17,548 bases of DNA from DATDYW01 sp044375695 (GCA_044375695.1 JBILMG010000017.1:1-17548); one strand, 5' to 3'. Positions 1 to 7,202 are shown, counted from the stretch's first letter. Notes: generated by a model not told the origin, from the sequence alone. Made by a program: numbers and translations.

Positions 1-2
1 TC

Positions 3-605
3 TGCGGGGATGATCCACGGGTTGCCGATGTGGTCGATAAGAAGATGGTGCAGCCAATCGATGCGGCCGACAGCGGCTATAACATCTACCAGAAATCGCA
101 GCCGGGGCTTTCCCCGTACCTGTTCGACAACGTCATTACGGCGCTTTCGCCGACGTGGCGCGACGGCGAGACAAACGACCAGGCTTTCATGAATATGATG
201 CCTCTGGCGCGGCTTATCCTGCGCAAGGAAATCGAGAAAGCTGTTCATTTCTTTGAGGATATTGAGGTGGTGAAGCAGGTCTTCAAGGATTCGGAGGATA
301 AGCGAATTATCGTTTTCGACCGCCCGTACGCCTGGCGATCGACCCTCACGCTCCGAAAAGAGCCACTTTTTGTGGTCTTTCCGGATACCGAGAACGGGGG
401 ATGGAGCATCTCTGGGGTGCCTATTCACCCTCGGGAAAGCCGATTACGCGTATATTTCCCAAGGAATTGGGCCGGTTTGCGCGGGGAAGACCTCGAGCGG
501 GCCTCGGGCATCAAGGGGGCGGAATTCGTGCACAACAAGCTCTTCGTGGGGAAGGCAAAGACCCTGGAGGCGGCTAAGGCTATGGCCGAGGCGGCAATTC
601 GCTAA
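3..605 (+). CDS. MYG1-family (UPF0160) protein, C-terminal part, 5' truncated
   Basis: The frame is open to the left edge, so only the last 200 codons are present. MYG1 proteins are DHH-type phosphoesterases/exonucleases; the N-terminal DHH catalytic motifs would lie outside the window. What is visible fits the family's C-terminal half: an 'IDAADSGYN' segment near residue 20 (the family has an I-D-A-x-D-N-G stretch), then 'VPIHPRESRL' and 'PRNWAGLRGEDLERASGI', and the closing 'GAEFVHNKLFVGKAKTLE' with an Ala-rich end. MYG1 proteins typically finish with a similar 'WRGL..eeL..vSGi.g..FvH..gFiGg' block. A GTG at 30 could be mistaken for the start, but homology begins before it. It is followed by a strong hairpin terminator. 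The family call is confident; the substrate cannot be told from this fragment. Confidence 0.85.
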   Translation, partial: CGDDPRVADVVDKKMVQPIDAADSGYNIYQKSQPGLSPYLFDNVITALSPTWRDGETNDQAFMNMMPLARLILRKEIEKAVHFFEDIEVVKQVFKDSEDKRIIVFDRPYAWRSTLTLRKEPLFVVFPDTENGGWSISGVPIHPRESRLRVYFPRNWAGLRGEDLERASGIKGAEFVHNKLFVGKAKTLEAAKAMAEAAIR

Positions 606-626
606 AGAGCCTTTAAATACAAGGGA

Positions 627-665
627 AAGTCCCCGCTACCAGGCCGGTAGCGGGGACTTGATTTA
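627..665 (+). terminator. Hairpin terminator after the MYG1-family gene
   Basis: A perfect 14-bp stem (627-640 with 646-659) closes a 5-nt loop. It is followed only by a weak T-rich stretch (GATTTAT). The right arm overlaps the -35 element of the next gene's promoter. Confidence 0.75.
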
Positions 666-685
666 TCCTACAAATGGTGTATAAT
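658..685 (+). promoter_or_regulatory. Sigma-70-like promoter for the 249-aa gene
   Basis: TTGATT (658-663), a 16-bp spacer, then a perfect TATAAT (680-685). Transcription would begin near 692, giving a leader of about 58 nt. That is longer than the other leaders predicted in this window. Confidence 0.7.
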
Positions 686-698
686 TGATACAAACTTC

Positions 699-724
699 AG
701 CTCGAGATCAAACCCCCTCGAGCT
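699..724 (+). promoter_or_regulatory. Hairpin in the 5' leader of the 249-aa gene
   Basis: AGCTCGAG (699-706) is the inverted complement of CTCGAGCT (717-724), with a 10-nt loop. It lies between the predicted transcription start and the ATG at 751. It could be an RNA hairpin or a dyad operator; no known riboswitch was recognised. Confidence 0.45.
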
Positions 725-750
725 TTGGCTCTCCGAAAACTAAATAGACC

Positions 751-1500
751 ATGAAATCAAACCATAGCACCCCCCGCGTCCCTCGGACGCCACTCACCGG
801 CATCAAGCAGGTTCTCCTCAAGTTCTACTTCACAAACGAAGGGCACGTTCCCGCGGGCATTCGTTTCGAGAAGAGAGATCAGGAGGCTGTCGATGCCGGA
901 CACATTGCACGCGCGAAAACCTCAAAAGAAGGTGCCGTCGCGGGAATCCGGGGCCGTAAACGCTTCGGGCAAATCGACAACGGCAACCACTGGGCAGATA
1001 ACGTTCCCAACGTTTGCGGCGCGCTCTGCATTCAGCCGATGCTCTCCATTGCCGGCTACAAGCTGGCAGACATCCACTACTACTACCAAGCCCCTCGCCC
1101 CAAACCTGGCGACGCTCCGGTGTTCGGTAAATGGGTCGTGGTGATTACCTGTGACCTTGAGGCTGAAAAGAGCATCCTGCAGAATCCAGCCAACCTCGAT
1201 GATGGCCCCGAACGCGAAGCGGCAGCGCTTCTCGGCGAACAGATCAAAAAGCTGATGAGCTCCGTCTGGGGATACCTCCACGGATGGAACAACGCTGATG
1301 GTGGCGCTCCCACCATCACATTGAACTTCAACCACTACCTCGGCAAGCGTGACGGTGAAAACGCTGTCATCGTCGAAGGGGAAAAAATGAAGGTCGTCCC
1401 ACTCCAGGAAGCCTTGGATGCTTTTGCAGCACTTCGCGCTCGCCTTGAGAGCGAAGCCGAAGCCGAAACGGAAGAAGAGGAAGCTCTGGCAACCGCCTGA
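751..1500 (+). CDS. Hypothetical protein, 249 aa, not recognised
   Basis: I do not recognise a family. The case for a real gene is its position: a strong promoter and leader upstream, a clean terminator just after the TGA stop, and a protein with ordinary amino-acid composition. There is no signal peptide or membrane segment, so it is probably cytoplasmic. Residues 1-15 are basic and Pro-rich. The middle has aromatic-rich segments ('IHYYYQAPRP', residues 108-117; 'VWGYLHGWNN', about 172-181) and 'GKWVVVITCDLEAEK'. The last 20 residues are a Glu/Ala-rich acidic tail. The ATG has no Shine-Dalgarno sequence. The Cys residues do not form a metal-binding pattern. No function is assigned. Confidence 0.75.
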   Translation: MKSNHSTPRVPRTPLTGIKQVLLKFYFTNEGHVPAGIRFEKRDQEAVDAGHIARAKTSKEGAVAGIRGRKRFGQIDNGNHWADNVPNVCGALCIQPMLSIAGYKLADIHYYYQAPRPKPGDAPVFGKWVVVITCDLEAEKSILQNPANLDDGPEREAAALLGEQIKKLMSSVWGYLHGWNNADGGAPTITLNFNHYLGKRDGENAVIVEGEKMKVVPLQEALDAFAALRARLESEAEAETEEEEALATA

Positions 1501-1522
1501 CCTGACCGAGTTTGAATACTCA

Positions 1523-1560
1523 AGCGGCCTGGGAACTCCCCAGGCCGCTCTTTATTTTTT
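1523..1560 (+). terminator. Rho-independent terminator of the 249-aa gene
   Basis: An 11-bp perfect GC-rich stem (1523-1533 with 1539-1549) and 5-nt loop, followed by CTTTATTTTTT. The T-tract runs into the complement of the truD stop codon, so the convergent gene ends touch. Confidence 0.9.
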
Positions 1561-2914
1561 AGGACTGGCGGTCGGTGACAGAGTCGAAGCGGTCGGTTAT
1601 TGGGCCAACGGAAGGAAAGCCAAGCGCCGCGCGGGCGTCGACGCGGTCGTCGGGGGTGCCTTCGGGAGCTTTGCCGGTGGCAATCTGAGCCAGCTGCGCG
1701 ATGAGCGCGGTGGCGTAGGCGCCCTTCTCCAGAGAAAAAGAGATTAGGAGCTTCTTTGGGGTGAGGGAAGCCTTGTGAATCTTGGGAAATTTGCGGGTGT
1801 CTACTTTTTCTTTCGGAGGGCGGTAGTAGGGGAGTCGACCCGCGGCTTCGATGGCACGCTCGTCGAGGCCGAGCTTTTTCATGCTTTCTCCGTAAAGATC
1901 CCAACCGGAACCGTCTGGCGCGAGCGGTAGGGGAATGGCTTCGGGCAAAGTTTCTCCCGACTGCTCGGCGCGGCAGAGAACTTCGTTGAAAAGCCACGAA
2001 TTGAGAACGTTGATCCACATGCCCGCTTGCCAGCCGATGACACGGAGCGCCTCGCGGGTGCGGGCACCTTTGGCGAGCGCCTCGAGCACTGTTGTCTCGA
2101 GAAGGAAGAGACGTGGGTAAGCGGCGAAAGTTTCGGCCATCCCCGTCCAGTCACCGTACTTGGCGGCCGCCGCGGCGCGAATAGCCCCGATTTCGGAGTT
2201 GCCACCTTGCTGCGGCTCGGTGAGGAAGGCGCGCAGGGCAGCGTCCTCTTCTCCGCGCAAGAGCATAGCGCCCCAGTGCTCTTGGCCTAGCCTGGGCGGC
2301 GCGAAGCGCTGAGACATGTAGTAGTTCGGGAAACCTTGGTTTCGGACTCGGGAAACGGCGGCGGCCAGAGCTGCCTCTTCATCGGCGGACAGGTCGTGAT
2401 CGAAGCGCACCGTGAGGCAGAAGCGGTTTCCCTGAAGCTTGCCCGGCAAGAGCTGCTGGCCGGGGCTAATATCTTTCGTGAAAAAATAAGGAGAGGAAGC
2501 TTCGGCCAGCTGTTTGGCGGAGACTCCAGAGACGGAGATGCGTTGGGCGGTAATGGCACGCTCGTCCTTAAGTCCGGCGTGGCCAATTTGTGTTTCTCTG
2601 ACACCGAGAAGCCTCGCCAGCTCTGTTGTCATAACGGAAGACGCCGTGTTGCACTTAACGATGGTCGCGTTTTGCACGCCCGAGACGGTGTCTGAATGCT
2701 CTGTCGCGCTTTCGGGCAGATCAATCGTTGCTACGGCGCCATCTTGGGCAATCTCCTCAACGATGAAATCTTCTGGCCAAAAACGCATGAATCCGACCGG
2801 CTGGCTCTCTTTGCCGGGTACAAAAACGTTAATTTTTGAGAGGAAGGCAGCGTCCTCGACGAAAGTCGATTCGGGGGCCGGTTTGGCGCCTCGTTCTGGT
2901 ACTGGCTGAGTCAC
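1559..2914 (-). CDS. truD: tRNA pseudouridine(13) synthase TruD
   Basis: TruD isomerises U13 of certain tRNAs to pseudouridine. Family hallmarks are visible: 'FWPEDFIVEEI' near residue 45; 'GLKDERAITAQ' with the catalytic Asp at about residue 117 (compare GLKDRHAVTEQ in E. coli); and 'NYYMSQRFA' at about 197-205 (compare NYFGAQRFG). The insertion domain follows and the C-terminus is basic. I chose the GTG at 2914 because a TACAAT hexamer ends exactly 6 nt upstream, predicting a leaderless mRNA. This gives 451 aa, longer than the 349 aa of E. coli TruD. The frame is open further upstream to 3058, but that would overlap the divergent RNHCP gene. An alternative ATG at 2788 would start right at the conserved PEDF block and is less likely. 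Confidence 0.93.
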   Translation of the reverse strand: MTQPVPERGAKPAPESTFVEDAAFLSKINVFVPGKESQPVGFMRFWPEDFIVEEIAQDGAVATIDLPESATEHSDTVSGVQNATIVKCNTASSVMTTELARLLGVRETQIGHAGLKDERAITAQRISVSGVSAKQLAEASSPYFFTKDISPGQQLLPGKLQGNRFCLTVRFDHDLSADEEAALAAAVSRVRNQGFPNYYMSQRFAPPRLGQEHWGAMLLRGEEDAALRAFLTEPQQGGNSEIGAIRAAAAAKYGDWTGMAETFAAYPRLFLLETTVLEALAKGARTREALRVIGWQAGMWINVLNSWLFNEVLCRAEQSGETLPEAIPLPLAPDGSGWDLYGESMKKLGLDERAIEAAGRLPYYRPPKEKVDTRKFPKIHKASLTPKKLLISFSLEKGAYATALIAQLAQIATGKAPEGTPDDRVDARAALGFPSVGPITDRFDSVTDRQS

Positions 2915-2920
2915 CCAGCA

Positions 2921-2944
2921 ATTGTACCTTTCTTCGTATAAAAT
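2921..2944. promoter_or_regulatory. Compact divergent promoter between truD and the RNHCP gene
   Basis: On the plus strand, TAAAAT (2939-2944) is followed by 6 nt and the GTG at 2951. On the minus strand, TACAAT (2926-2921) is followed by 6 nt and the GTG at 2914. The hexamers are 12 bp apart inside a 36-bp intergenic region. Neither has a recognisable -35 box. Both predict leaderless transcripts, and the two polymerase footprints would overlap. Confidence 0.6.
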
Positions 2945-2950
2945 TGGCGC

Positions 2951-3283
2951 GTGAGCTTTACCCGTAAGACCGAAGACTTTAAGTGCGAGCGCTGCGGCCG
3001 AGAGGTCGCAGGCAACGGGTATACAAACCACTGCCCGGGGTGCCTTTGGTCTAAGCACGTAGACGTTGATCCAGGTGACCGCGCCGAGCGCTGCGGCGGC
3101 CTTATGGAGCCGGTGGCTATCGAGCAGGGCGACGGGGGAGAGGCGGTCATTGTTCAGGTTTGCCTGAAATGCGCCACGCGCCGCCGCTGCCGACGGTCAG
3201 CGGAAGATTCTTTCGACGCCATTGTGTCGATTGCCCGGCGCGTGGCCGAGGCGGCAGCGTACGGCCGATTGACGGGGCGCTAG
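2951..3283 (+). CDS. RNHCP-domain zinc-ribbon protein
   Basis: A 110-aa protein matching the RNHCP domain family (function not established; the motif is named after R-N-H-C-P). Visible features: a zinc knuckle CxxC at C12/C15, the family block 'YTNHCPGCLWSKHVD' at residues 24-38 with C28/C31, then 'PGDRAERCGGLMEP' (41-54), and a last CxxC at C71/C74. The first residue of the name motif is Thr instead of Arg (T-N-H-C-P). A basic stretch 'ATRRRCRR' and a C-terminal helix follow. The GTG start is supported by a TAAAAT box 6 nt upstream. The gene diverges from truD, and its TAG overlaps the stop of the protease gene on the other strand. A role in RNA binding is only a guess from its fold and neighbour. 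Confidence 0.85.
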   Translation: MSFTRKTEDFKCERCGREVAGNGYTNHCPGCLWSKHVDVDPGDRAERCGGLMEPVAIEQGDGGEAVIVQVCLKCATRRRCRRSAEDSFDAIVSIARRVAEAAAYGRLTGR

Positions 3284-4569
3284 TCGAGCGCCGCGCGGAC
3301 GACGTCGGCCAGGTCGGCGCCCTCGGAGTCCCAGAAACTCTCGGCCGCGGCGTCGGGGTCTTCGGCGATGAGGTCAGCGATGGAAACTCCCGCGTCGGCG
3401 CGAAGATCGCGATTGATCCAGGCGGTCGAGAGGGAGTTGATGCCGTAGCCAGAGCCGAGGGGGTAGATGGTGACGGTGAGGCCAATTAGCTTGCCGTCCT
3501 TGAAGGCGCCGCCGCCAGAGCTGCCGCTCGCCGCGACCTCGGTGATGCCGGTCTGGAGAATGTCGGCGGTTTTCTTGCTGAAAGAATCGACGTCTTCGAG
3601 GTTTACCTCGTCTACCTTTAGCCGAGAAGAAGAGCCGTAGCCTTCCGGGGTCGCCGCGGAGCCTGGGTAACCGGCGACCGTAACCTTGTCGCCTGTTTCG
3701 GCGACCGGCTCGCTCGTGGAGACCGAGGCGTAGGCGAGCTTGCCGATAGAGGTTGGCGCCGATCCTGGGGCGAAGGCTACGAAAGCGTAGTCTTCTTCGC
3801 CTGTGGCGGTGGTGTGGGAGCTCCCAATGGCCTGGCGATTCTGGCGTACCCAGTCTGGGGAAATGTAAACGACCTGGCCGGGGTAGCCGAAGATGGGGAA
3901 CGATGGGTGGGTGATTGAGCAGCCGACGCCGTCCTCGCCGAGCAGGAAGTAGTAGGCGACGTGGGCGTCGGTCATGATGAGGCCGTCCGGAGAGACGACG
4001 ACGCCGGAGCCCGAGGTGATGCGGAGGGCAGAGCCTTCTTTGCGCACGCAGGCCAGGTTGACCGTCGTTTTCTTGGCTAGTGCCACGTCGTCGGCTTTCT
4101 TTTCGGACGCTTCGCGCGCGGCTCCGTCGACGGGGTCGTAGAGGGAAGGGGGGAGCTTGGTTTCGATCCAGGTTGGCTTGGGCGCTTCTTTTTTGGGCTC
4201 GGGCACTTTAACCGGATCGGATTTTGGCAGCTCTGCCGGAGGGGTGGTCGGGGTCTTTACCTCAGGTGCTGGCGTCTCTTTTTTGACGGTGGGGATTTCT
4301 GGGGAAGGCGTGGCTTTTGCTGGCGTAATGACCTCTGGTTCTGGGTTTTCGTTCGAAGAGGCACCCGCTACTTCTGGGGTATTGGCAATCCCCGTTTCTT
4401 CGATTCGGGCAAAAACGTCCGCGGTGTGGTCGCGTAGCTTCTGGGCGGCAGCCTCGCGTTCGGCGGCGGATGGCGAATTGGGTAGCTCGAGGCCAACACC
4501 AGCCCAGGAGCCGACGGCGGCTAGGGCTACCAGGAATAGGCGGAGGAGGGCCTGCAGCAGGGCAATCAT
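3280..4569 (-). CDS. Membrane-tethered trypsin-like serine protease, no PDZ
   Basis: A 429-aa protein with an N-terminal hydrophobic segment (about residues 2-24, signal peptide or anchor). A long Pro/Lys/Glu/Thr-rich linker follows (about 70-140), then a trypsin-2/HtrA-type domain from about residue 168 to 385. The likely catalytic triad is His203 in 'MTDAHV', Asp260 in 'EEDYAFVAF' and Ser351 in 'SGSSGGGAF'. 'SGSGVVVSPDGLIMT' is the usual strand before the His. No PDZ domain follows, unlike DegP/DegS. It probably works outside the membrane on cell-envelope proteins (inference). The ATG at 4569 is preferred to the TTG at 4575. No Shine-Dalgarno sequence and no clear promoter are visible. Confidence 0.88.
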   Translation of the reverse strand: MIALLQALLRLFLVALAAVGSWAGVGLELPNSPSAAEREAAAQKLRDHTADVFARIEETGIANTPEVAGASSNENPEPEVITPAKATPSPEIPTVKKETPAPEVKTPTTPPAELPKSDPVKVPEPKKEAPKPTWIETKLPPSLYDPVDGAAREASEKKADDVALAKKTTVNLACVRKEGSALRITSGSGVVVSPDGLIMTDAHVAYYFLLGEDGVGCSITHPSFPIFGYPGQVVYISPDWVRQNRQAIGSSHTTATGEEDYAFVAFAPGSAPTSIGKLAYASVSTSEPVAETGDKVTVAGYPGSAATPEGYGSSSRLKVDEVNLEDVDSFSKKTADILQTGITEVAASGSSGGGAFKDGKLIGLTVTIYPLGSGYGINSLSTAWINRDLRADAGVSIADLIAEDPDAAAESFWDSEGADLADVVRAALD

Positions 4570-4655
4570 TGCCAAATCAAGCTATCACGGAGAAGGCGGT
4601 GACGCACCGGTGGCGGCAAACCTCGTCGTCGGTTAGATTGTTCCCCGTCCGTTTC

Positions 4656-4726
4656 GCGGGCGTCGTTCATCGGTAGGATGCCTGCCTTCCAAGCAGGAGA
4701 GGGGGGTTCGATTCCCCCCGCCCGCA
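4656..4726 (+). tRNA. tRNA-Gly (anticodon TCC)
   Basis: The acceptor stem GCGGGCG (4656-4662) pairs with CGCCCGC (4719-4725), with discriminator A at 4726. The anticodon loop CTTCCAA carries TCC, inside a CTGC/GCAG-type stem. The T arm is GGGGG-TTCGATT-CCCCC (4702-4718). CCA is not encoded and must be added. The 3' half is also one arm of a large inverted repeat. Confidence 0.95.
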
Positions 4727-4789
4727 CAAAACGAAACTAACCGGCTTTTGGGCCGGGTTTCGTTTTGTGCGGGCGGGGGGAATCGAACC
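4705..4789. repeat. 33-bp perfect inverted repeat including the tRNA-Gly 3' end
   Basis: The left arm (4705-4737) holds part of the T arm, the 3' acceptor strand and ten bases downstream of the tRNA. The right arm (4757-4789) is its exact reverse complement. Between them, CCGGC (4741-4745) and GCCGG (4752-4756) form an inner stem. The inner part resembles an ordinary tRNA terminator (stem followed by GTTTCGTTTTG), but the outer part copies the tRNA itself. Confidence 0.9.
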
Positions 4790-5030
4790 GGCCGCAGCCG
4801 GCCAAGCGGAGCGAGGCTGAGACTCGTCCGAAGGGGCTCACGGCGAGGCGGGGTCGCGAACACTTGGCTGTTTCAGCGCTCTGGCCCAATAAATAAAAGA
4901 GCGCCGAAACGGCTTAGTGATTCGTGACTTCGATTCCCTTTCCTTCTCCTTTCTTTGTTCTACCCTCATCCACCATTTGTTTTACTGGGGCGATGGTTCC
5001 CTGGTGATTTAAAACTCCTAGCTCAAGAGC
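4790..5030. other. Gene-free stretch between tRNA-Gly and guaB
   Basis: No credible coding frame or RNA gene was recognised. It contains one imperfect hairpin: TTTC-a-GCGCTCT (4871-4882) against AGAGCGC-c-GAAA (4898-4909), with outer pairs reaching 4867/4913 and an AT-rich loop. The sequence just right of the tRNA palindrome (4790-4860) is GC-rich and looks like neither protein nor tRNA. Confidence 0.5.
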
Positions 5031-5058
5031 CAAAAGAAAAGCCTCTCCGAAGAGAGGC
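5031..5058 (-). terminator. Rho-independent terminator of guaB
   Basis: Read on the minus strand: a 7-bp stem GCCTCTC/GAGAGGC with a TTCG tetraloop (5058-5041), then TTTTCTTTTG. It starts 7 nt after the guaB stop. Confidence 0.93.
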
Positions 5059-5065
5059 GCCAACC

Positions 5066-6607
5066 TTAGCCGACAACGTGAGCCAGGCTGTGGTGGCTGG
5101 ATTCGCCAACAGCTCCCGGGGTCAGGCGGCGGAACCTCGCGTTTTCACGAAGTTTGGCAATCGTGGGTGATCCTGTGTAGCCCATGCCGGCACGCAGGCC
5201 GCCAACCATTTTGTTGAGCTCTCCGGCGACGGATCCAGTTGCCGGAATGAGCGCCTCAACGCCTTCGGCGACCAGTTTGCCGGTAGGAACATCACCTTGC
5301 CCGTAGCGCGACCGTGACTCCCTGTTGGAATTCATGGCGGCCAGCGAGCCCATTCCGCGGTACTTTTTGTAGCGAACGCCCTGAACCACCTGCTCTCCTC
5401 CCGGAGATTCGTCGCATCCGGCAAAGGCGCGGCCAATCATGACGCAGTTGGCGCCAGTCGCCAGCGCTACCACGATATCTCCGGAGGCGGTTATGCCGCC
5501 GTCGGCAATAACCGTCACCCCTTCGAAATCTCGAATGGCCCGGCTGCACGCGTAGATCGCGGTAACCTGCGGGTTGCCGATCCCCGCCACTTTTCTGGTG
5601 GTGCAGATTGAGCCAGGGCCTTGACCTACCTTGATTGCGTCGGCTCCTGCCCTAGCCAGCCTCCAAGCTGATTCTGGTTCAGAGATGTTGCCGACGACGA
5701 TGTCGACCTTAGCTCCGCCGAGCTCGCTTCGGAGCTTCAGGATGGTGCTGATTGCAACCGCGGTGTCGCCGTGAGCCGTGTCGATGACCAGGGCGTTCGC
5801 CCCAGCCCTTACCAGCCCAAGAGCCCGGTCGATACGCGCCTGGTCTGTTCCGACGTCGATTGCCCCAGCCACGAAAAGTTGCCCGTTGTCGTCTAGATTT
5901 TCCTTATCCCCCAAGCCTGTCACGCGTTCAACGTCAGATTTGAGGTAAAGGCCGACGAGGGTCTTCCCGTCTTCTCCGACAACTGGCAAAACTTTTTTCT
6001 TGTGGGCGCGCATCATTTCCAGGGCCTGTTCCGGGGTGGCCTCTTTGCCGATGGTGAGCACCTCTCGGGTCATGATGTCCGAAATCTTCGTGTCTTCCGA
6101 TATCGGAATGCCGAAGTCTTGGCTCGTGACCACGCCGCACAGGGCCCCGTCTTCAACAACGGGGAAAGTGCGGAAGCGGCGCCCTTTCTCGTCGCACATT
6201 TGCAGCACTTCCCGCACCTTTTGGTTCGGGCTAACTGTTATTGGCGTGCGGATTAGGCCGTGAACATGATGCTTAACCTTCTCGACTTCTTTCGCCTGCT
6301 GCTCAGGCGAGAGATTTTTGTGGATAACGCCGATTCCTCCGTGCATGGCGAGGGCGATTGCCATCTCGTGCTCCGTCACCGTGTCCATGGCGGCGCTAGA
6401 AATGGGGGTTTTCAGCGGTATGTTTCGCGAGAAGAAGCTCGACACATTTGCCCCCGTTGGGGGAGTGGTTGAATGTCTGCTGGCGAGCTTAACGTCTGCG
6501 AACGTGAGCCCGAACCCTTCCCTGATTACCATCGGGAAGAAGGTATCCGCGGTAAGGGCTCCTAGGTCGGTTACCCATTCGGGTGGAGATACGGTTTCTG
6601 TTGTCAT
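5066..6607 (-). CDS. guaB: IMP dehydrogenase
   Basis: Oxidises IMP to XMP with NAD+, the committed step to GMP, in the cytoplasm. The 513-aa length fits the family. The TIM barrel is interrupted by a CBS pair (about residues 115-230; 'FPVVEDGALCGVVTSQD' and 'LPVVGEDGKTLVGLY'). The catalytic loop 'GPGSICTTRKVAGIGNPQ' carries Cys335 and the K+-binding turn. 'VIDTAHGD' (274-281) and 'IADGGI' (367-372) are standard. The flap 'YRGMGSLAAM' is followed by the Arg434-Tyr435 dyad. The CBS pair and length argue against GMP reductase. I chose the ATG at 6607; a TTG at 6646 would add 13 unremarkable residues. No Shine-Dalgarno sequence. The gene has its own terminator, and the HU terminator lies upstream, so it is probably a single-gene unit. 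Confidence 0.96.
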   Translation of the reverse strand: MTTETVSPPEWVTDLGALTADTFFPMVIREGFGLTFADVKLASRHSTTPPTGANVSSFFSRNIPLKTPISSAAMDTVTEHEMAIALAMHGGIGVIHKNLSPEQQAKEVEKVKHHVHGLIRTPITVSPNQKVREVLQMCDEKGRRFRTFPVVEDGALCGVVTSQDFGIPISEDTKISDIMTREVLTIGKEATPEQALEMMRAHKKKVLPVVGEDGKTLVGLYLKSDVERVTGLGDKENLDDNGQLFVAGAIDVGTDQARIDRALGLVRAGANALVIDTAHGDTAVAISTILKLRSELGGAKVDIVVGNISEPESAWRLARAGADAIKVGQGPGSICTTRKVAGIGNPQVTAIYACSRAIRDFEGVTVIADGGITASGDIVVALATGANCVMIGRAFAGCDESPGGEQVVQGVRYKKYRGMGSLAAMNSNRESRSRYGQGDVPTGKLVAEGVEALIPATGSVAGELNKMVGGLRAGMGYTGSPTIAKLRENARFRRLTPGAVGESSHHSLAHVVG

Positions 6608-6699
6608 TGGTATTTTCTGTCTTTGGTTTGAAGGTTCCTTGGCCAAAAGCCTTGGTTTGAGAGCTTTCTAACCCCTAAACCCTTGCTTAGCAACGCGTA

Positions 6700-6735
6700 A
6701 ATCGAAAGTCGCCCCGTGAGGGGCGACTTTCGATT
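6700..6735 (-). terminator. Terminator of the HU gene
   Basis: A perfect 16-bp stem (6700-6715 with 6720-6735) closing a 4-nt loop, GTGA on the plus strand and TCAC in the minus-strand transcript. The 3' arm ends ACTTTCGATT in both directions. There is no long T-tract, so termination efficiency is uncertain. Confidence 0.8.
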
Positions 6736-6757
6736 CCAAACGTTTGGAAAGGTTGGG

Positions 6758-7030
6758 CTAGGCTACGGCCTCCTTGAGGGCCTTGGCCGGCTTGAACTTG
6801 GCGACCTTGGTGGCCGGGACCTGGACGGTGGCACCGGTCTTCGGGTTGCGGGCGGTGCGGGCGGCGCGCTTCTTGACGGTAAAGATACCGAAGCCAGCGA
6901 CGGAGACATCATCACCCTTCTTGAGAGCGGAAACGATCGTGGCGAAAACGGTGTCGACAACCTGCTCGGCCTGAACCTTCGTGGTGCCGAGGACTTCGTT
7001 CACCTTCTCGACGATAGACTGCTTGTTCAT
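6758..7030 (-). CDS. hup: HU/IHF-family DNA-binding protein
   Basis: A 90-aa histone-like protein, the usual HU length. It binds and bends DNA as a dimer. The N-terminal helix pair 'MNKQSIVEKVNEVLG' is followed by 'VSVAGFGIFTVKKRAARTAR', the strand and start of the DNA-gripping arm. Next come 'NPKTGATVQVPA', with the intercalating Pro at the arm tip, and 'KFKPAKALKEAV' at the end. The ATG at 7030 matches the family start; the frame is open to 7123 but the extension has no homology. No Shine-Dalgarno sequence or clear promoter was seen. HU rather than IHF is inferred from general similarity. Confidence 0.95.
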   Translation of the reverse strand: MNKQSIVEKVNEVLGTTKVQAEQVVDTVFATIVSALKKGDDVSVAGFGIFTVKKRAARTARNPKTGATVQVPATKVAKFKPAKALKEAVA

Positions 7031-7187
7031 CTTGGGTTCGCTTACGCGCGGTCTTAAATAAATGTTGGACAAAAAATTACTTGGGTCGGGTGGCACGCTT
7101 TGCGTGACATTCCTCGTACCCACGAGCGCCTCAGGCCAATTTTACCCTTATTTCTCCGTGGGGTGCAAACCGGGGTGGGGAAGAAGG

Positions 7188-7202
7188 CCTTGCTAGGCAA
7201 GG
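7188..7202. repeat. Short perfect palindrome between rny and the HU gene
   Basis: CCTTGC-TAG-GCAAGG, a 6-bp stem with a 3-nt loop. It lies in the 279-bp gap upstream of the HU start, which otherwise holds only the rny terminator and a CACGC-TTT-GCGTG dyad near 7095-7107. No gene was seen in the gap. Confidence 0.5.

Noticed and set aside
4757..4860. A second tRNA gene on the minus strand
   Set aside because: Only the T arm and 3' acceptor strand are present; no 5' acceptor strand, D arm or anticodon arm can be built from the sequence to the right.
4633..4863. A 76-codon minus-strand frame across the tRNA and its palindrome
   Set aside because: It translates antisense tRNA sequence ('GGNRTPLSCLEGR'), a well-known false ORF pattern.
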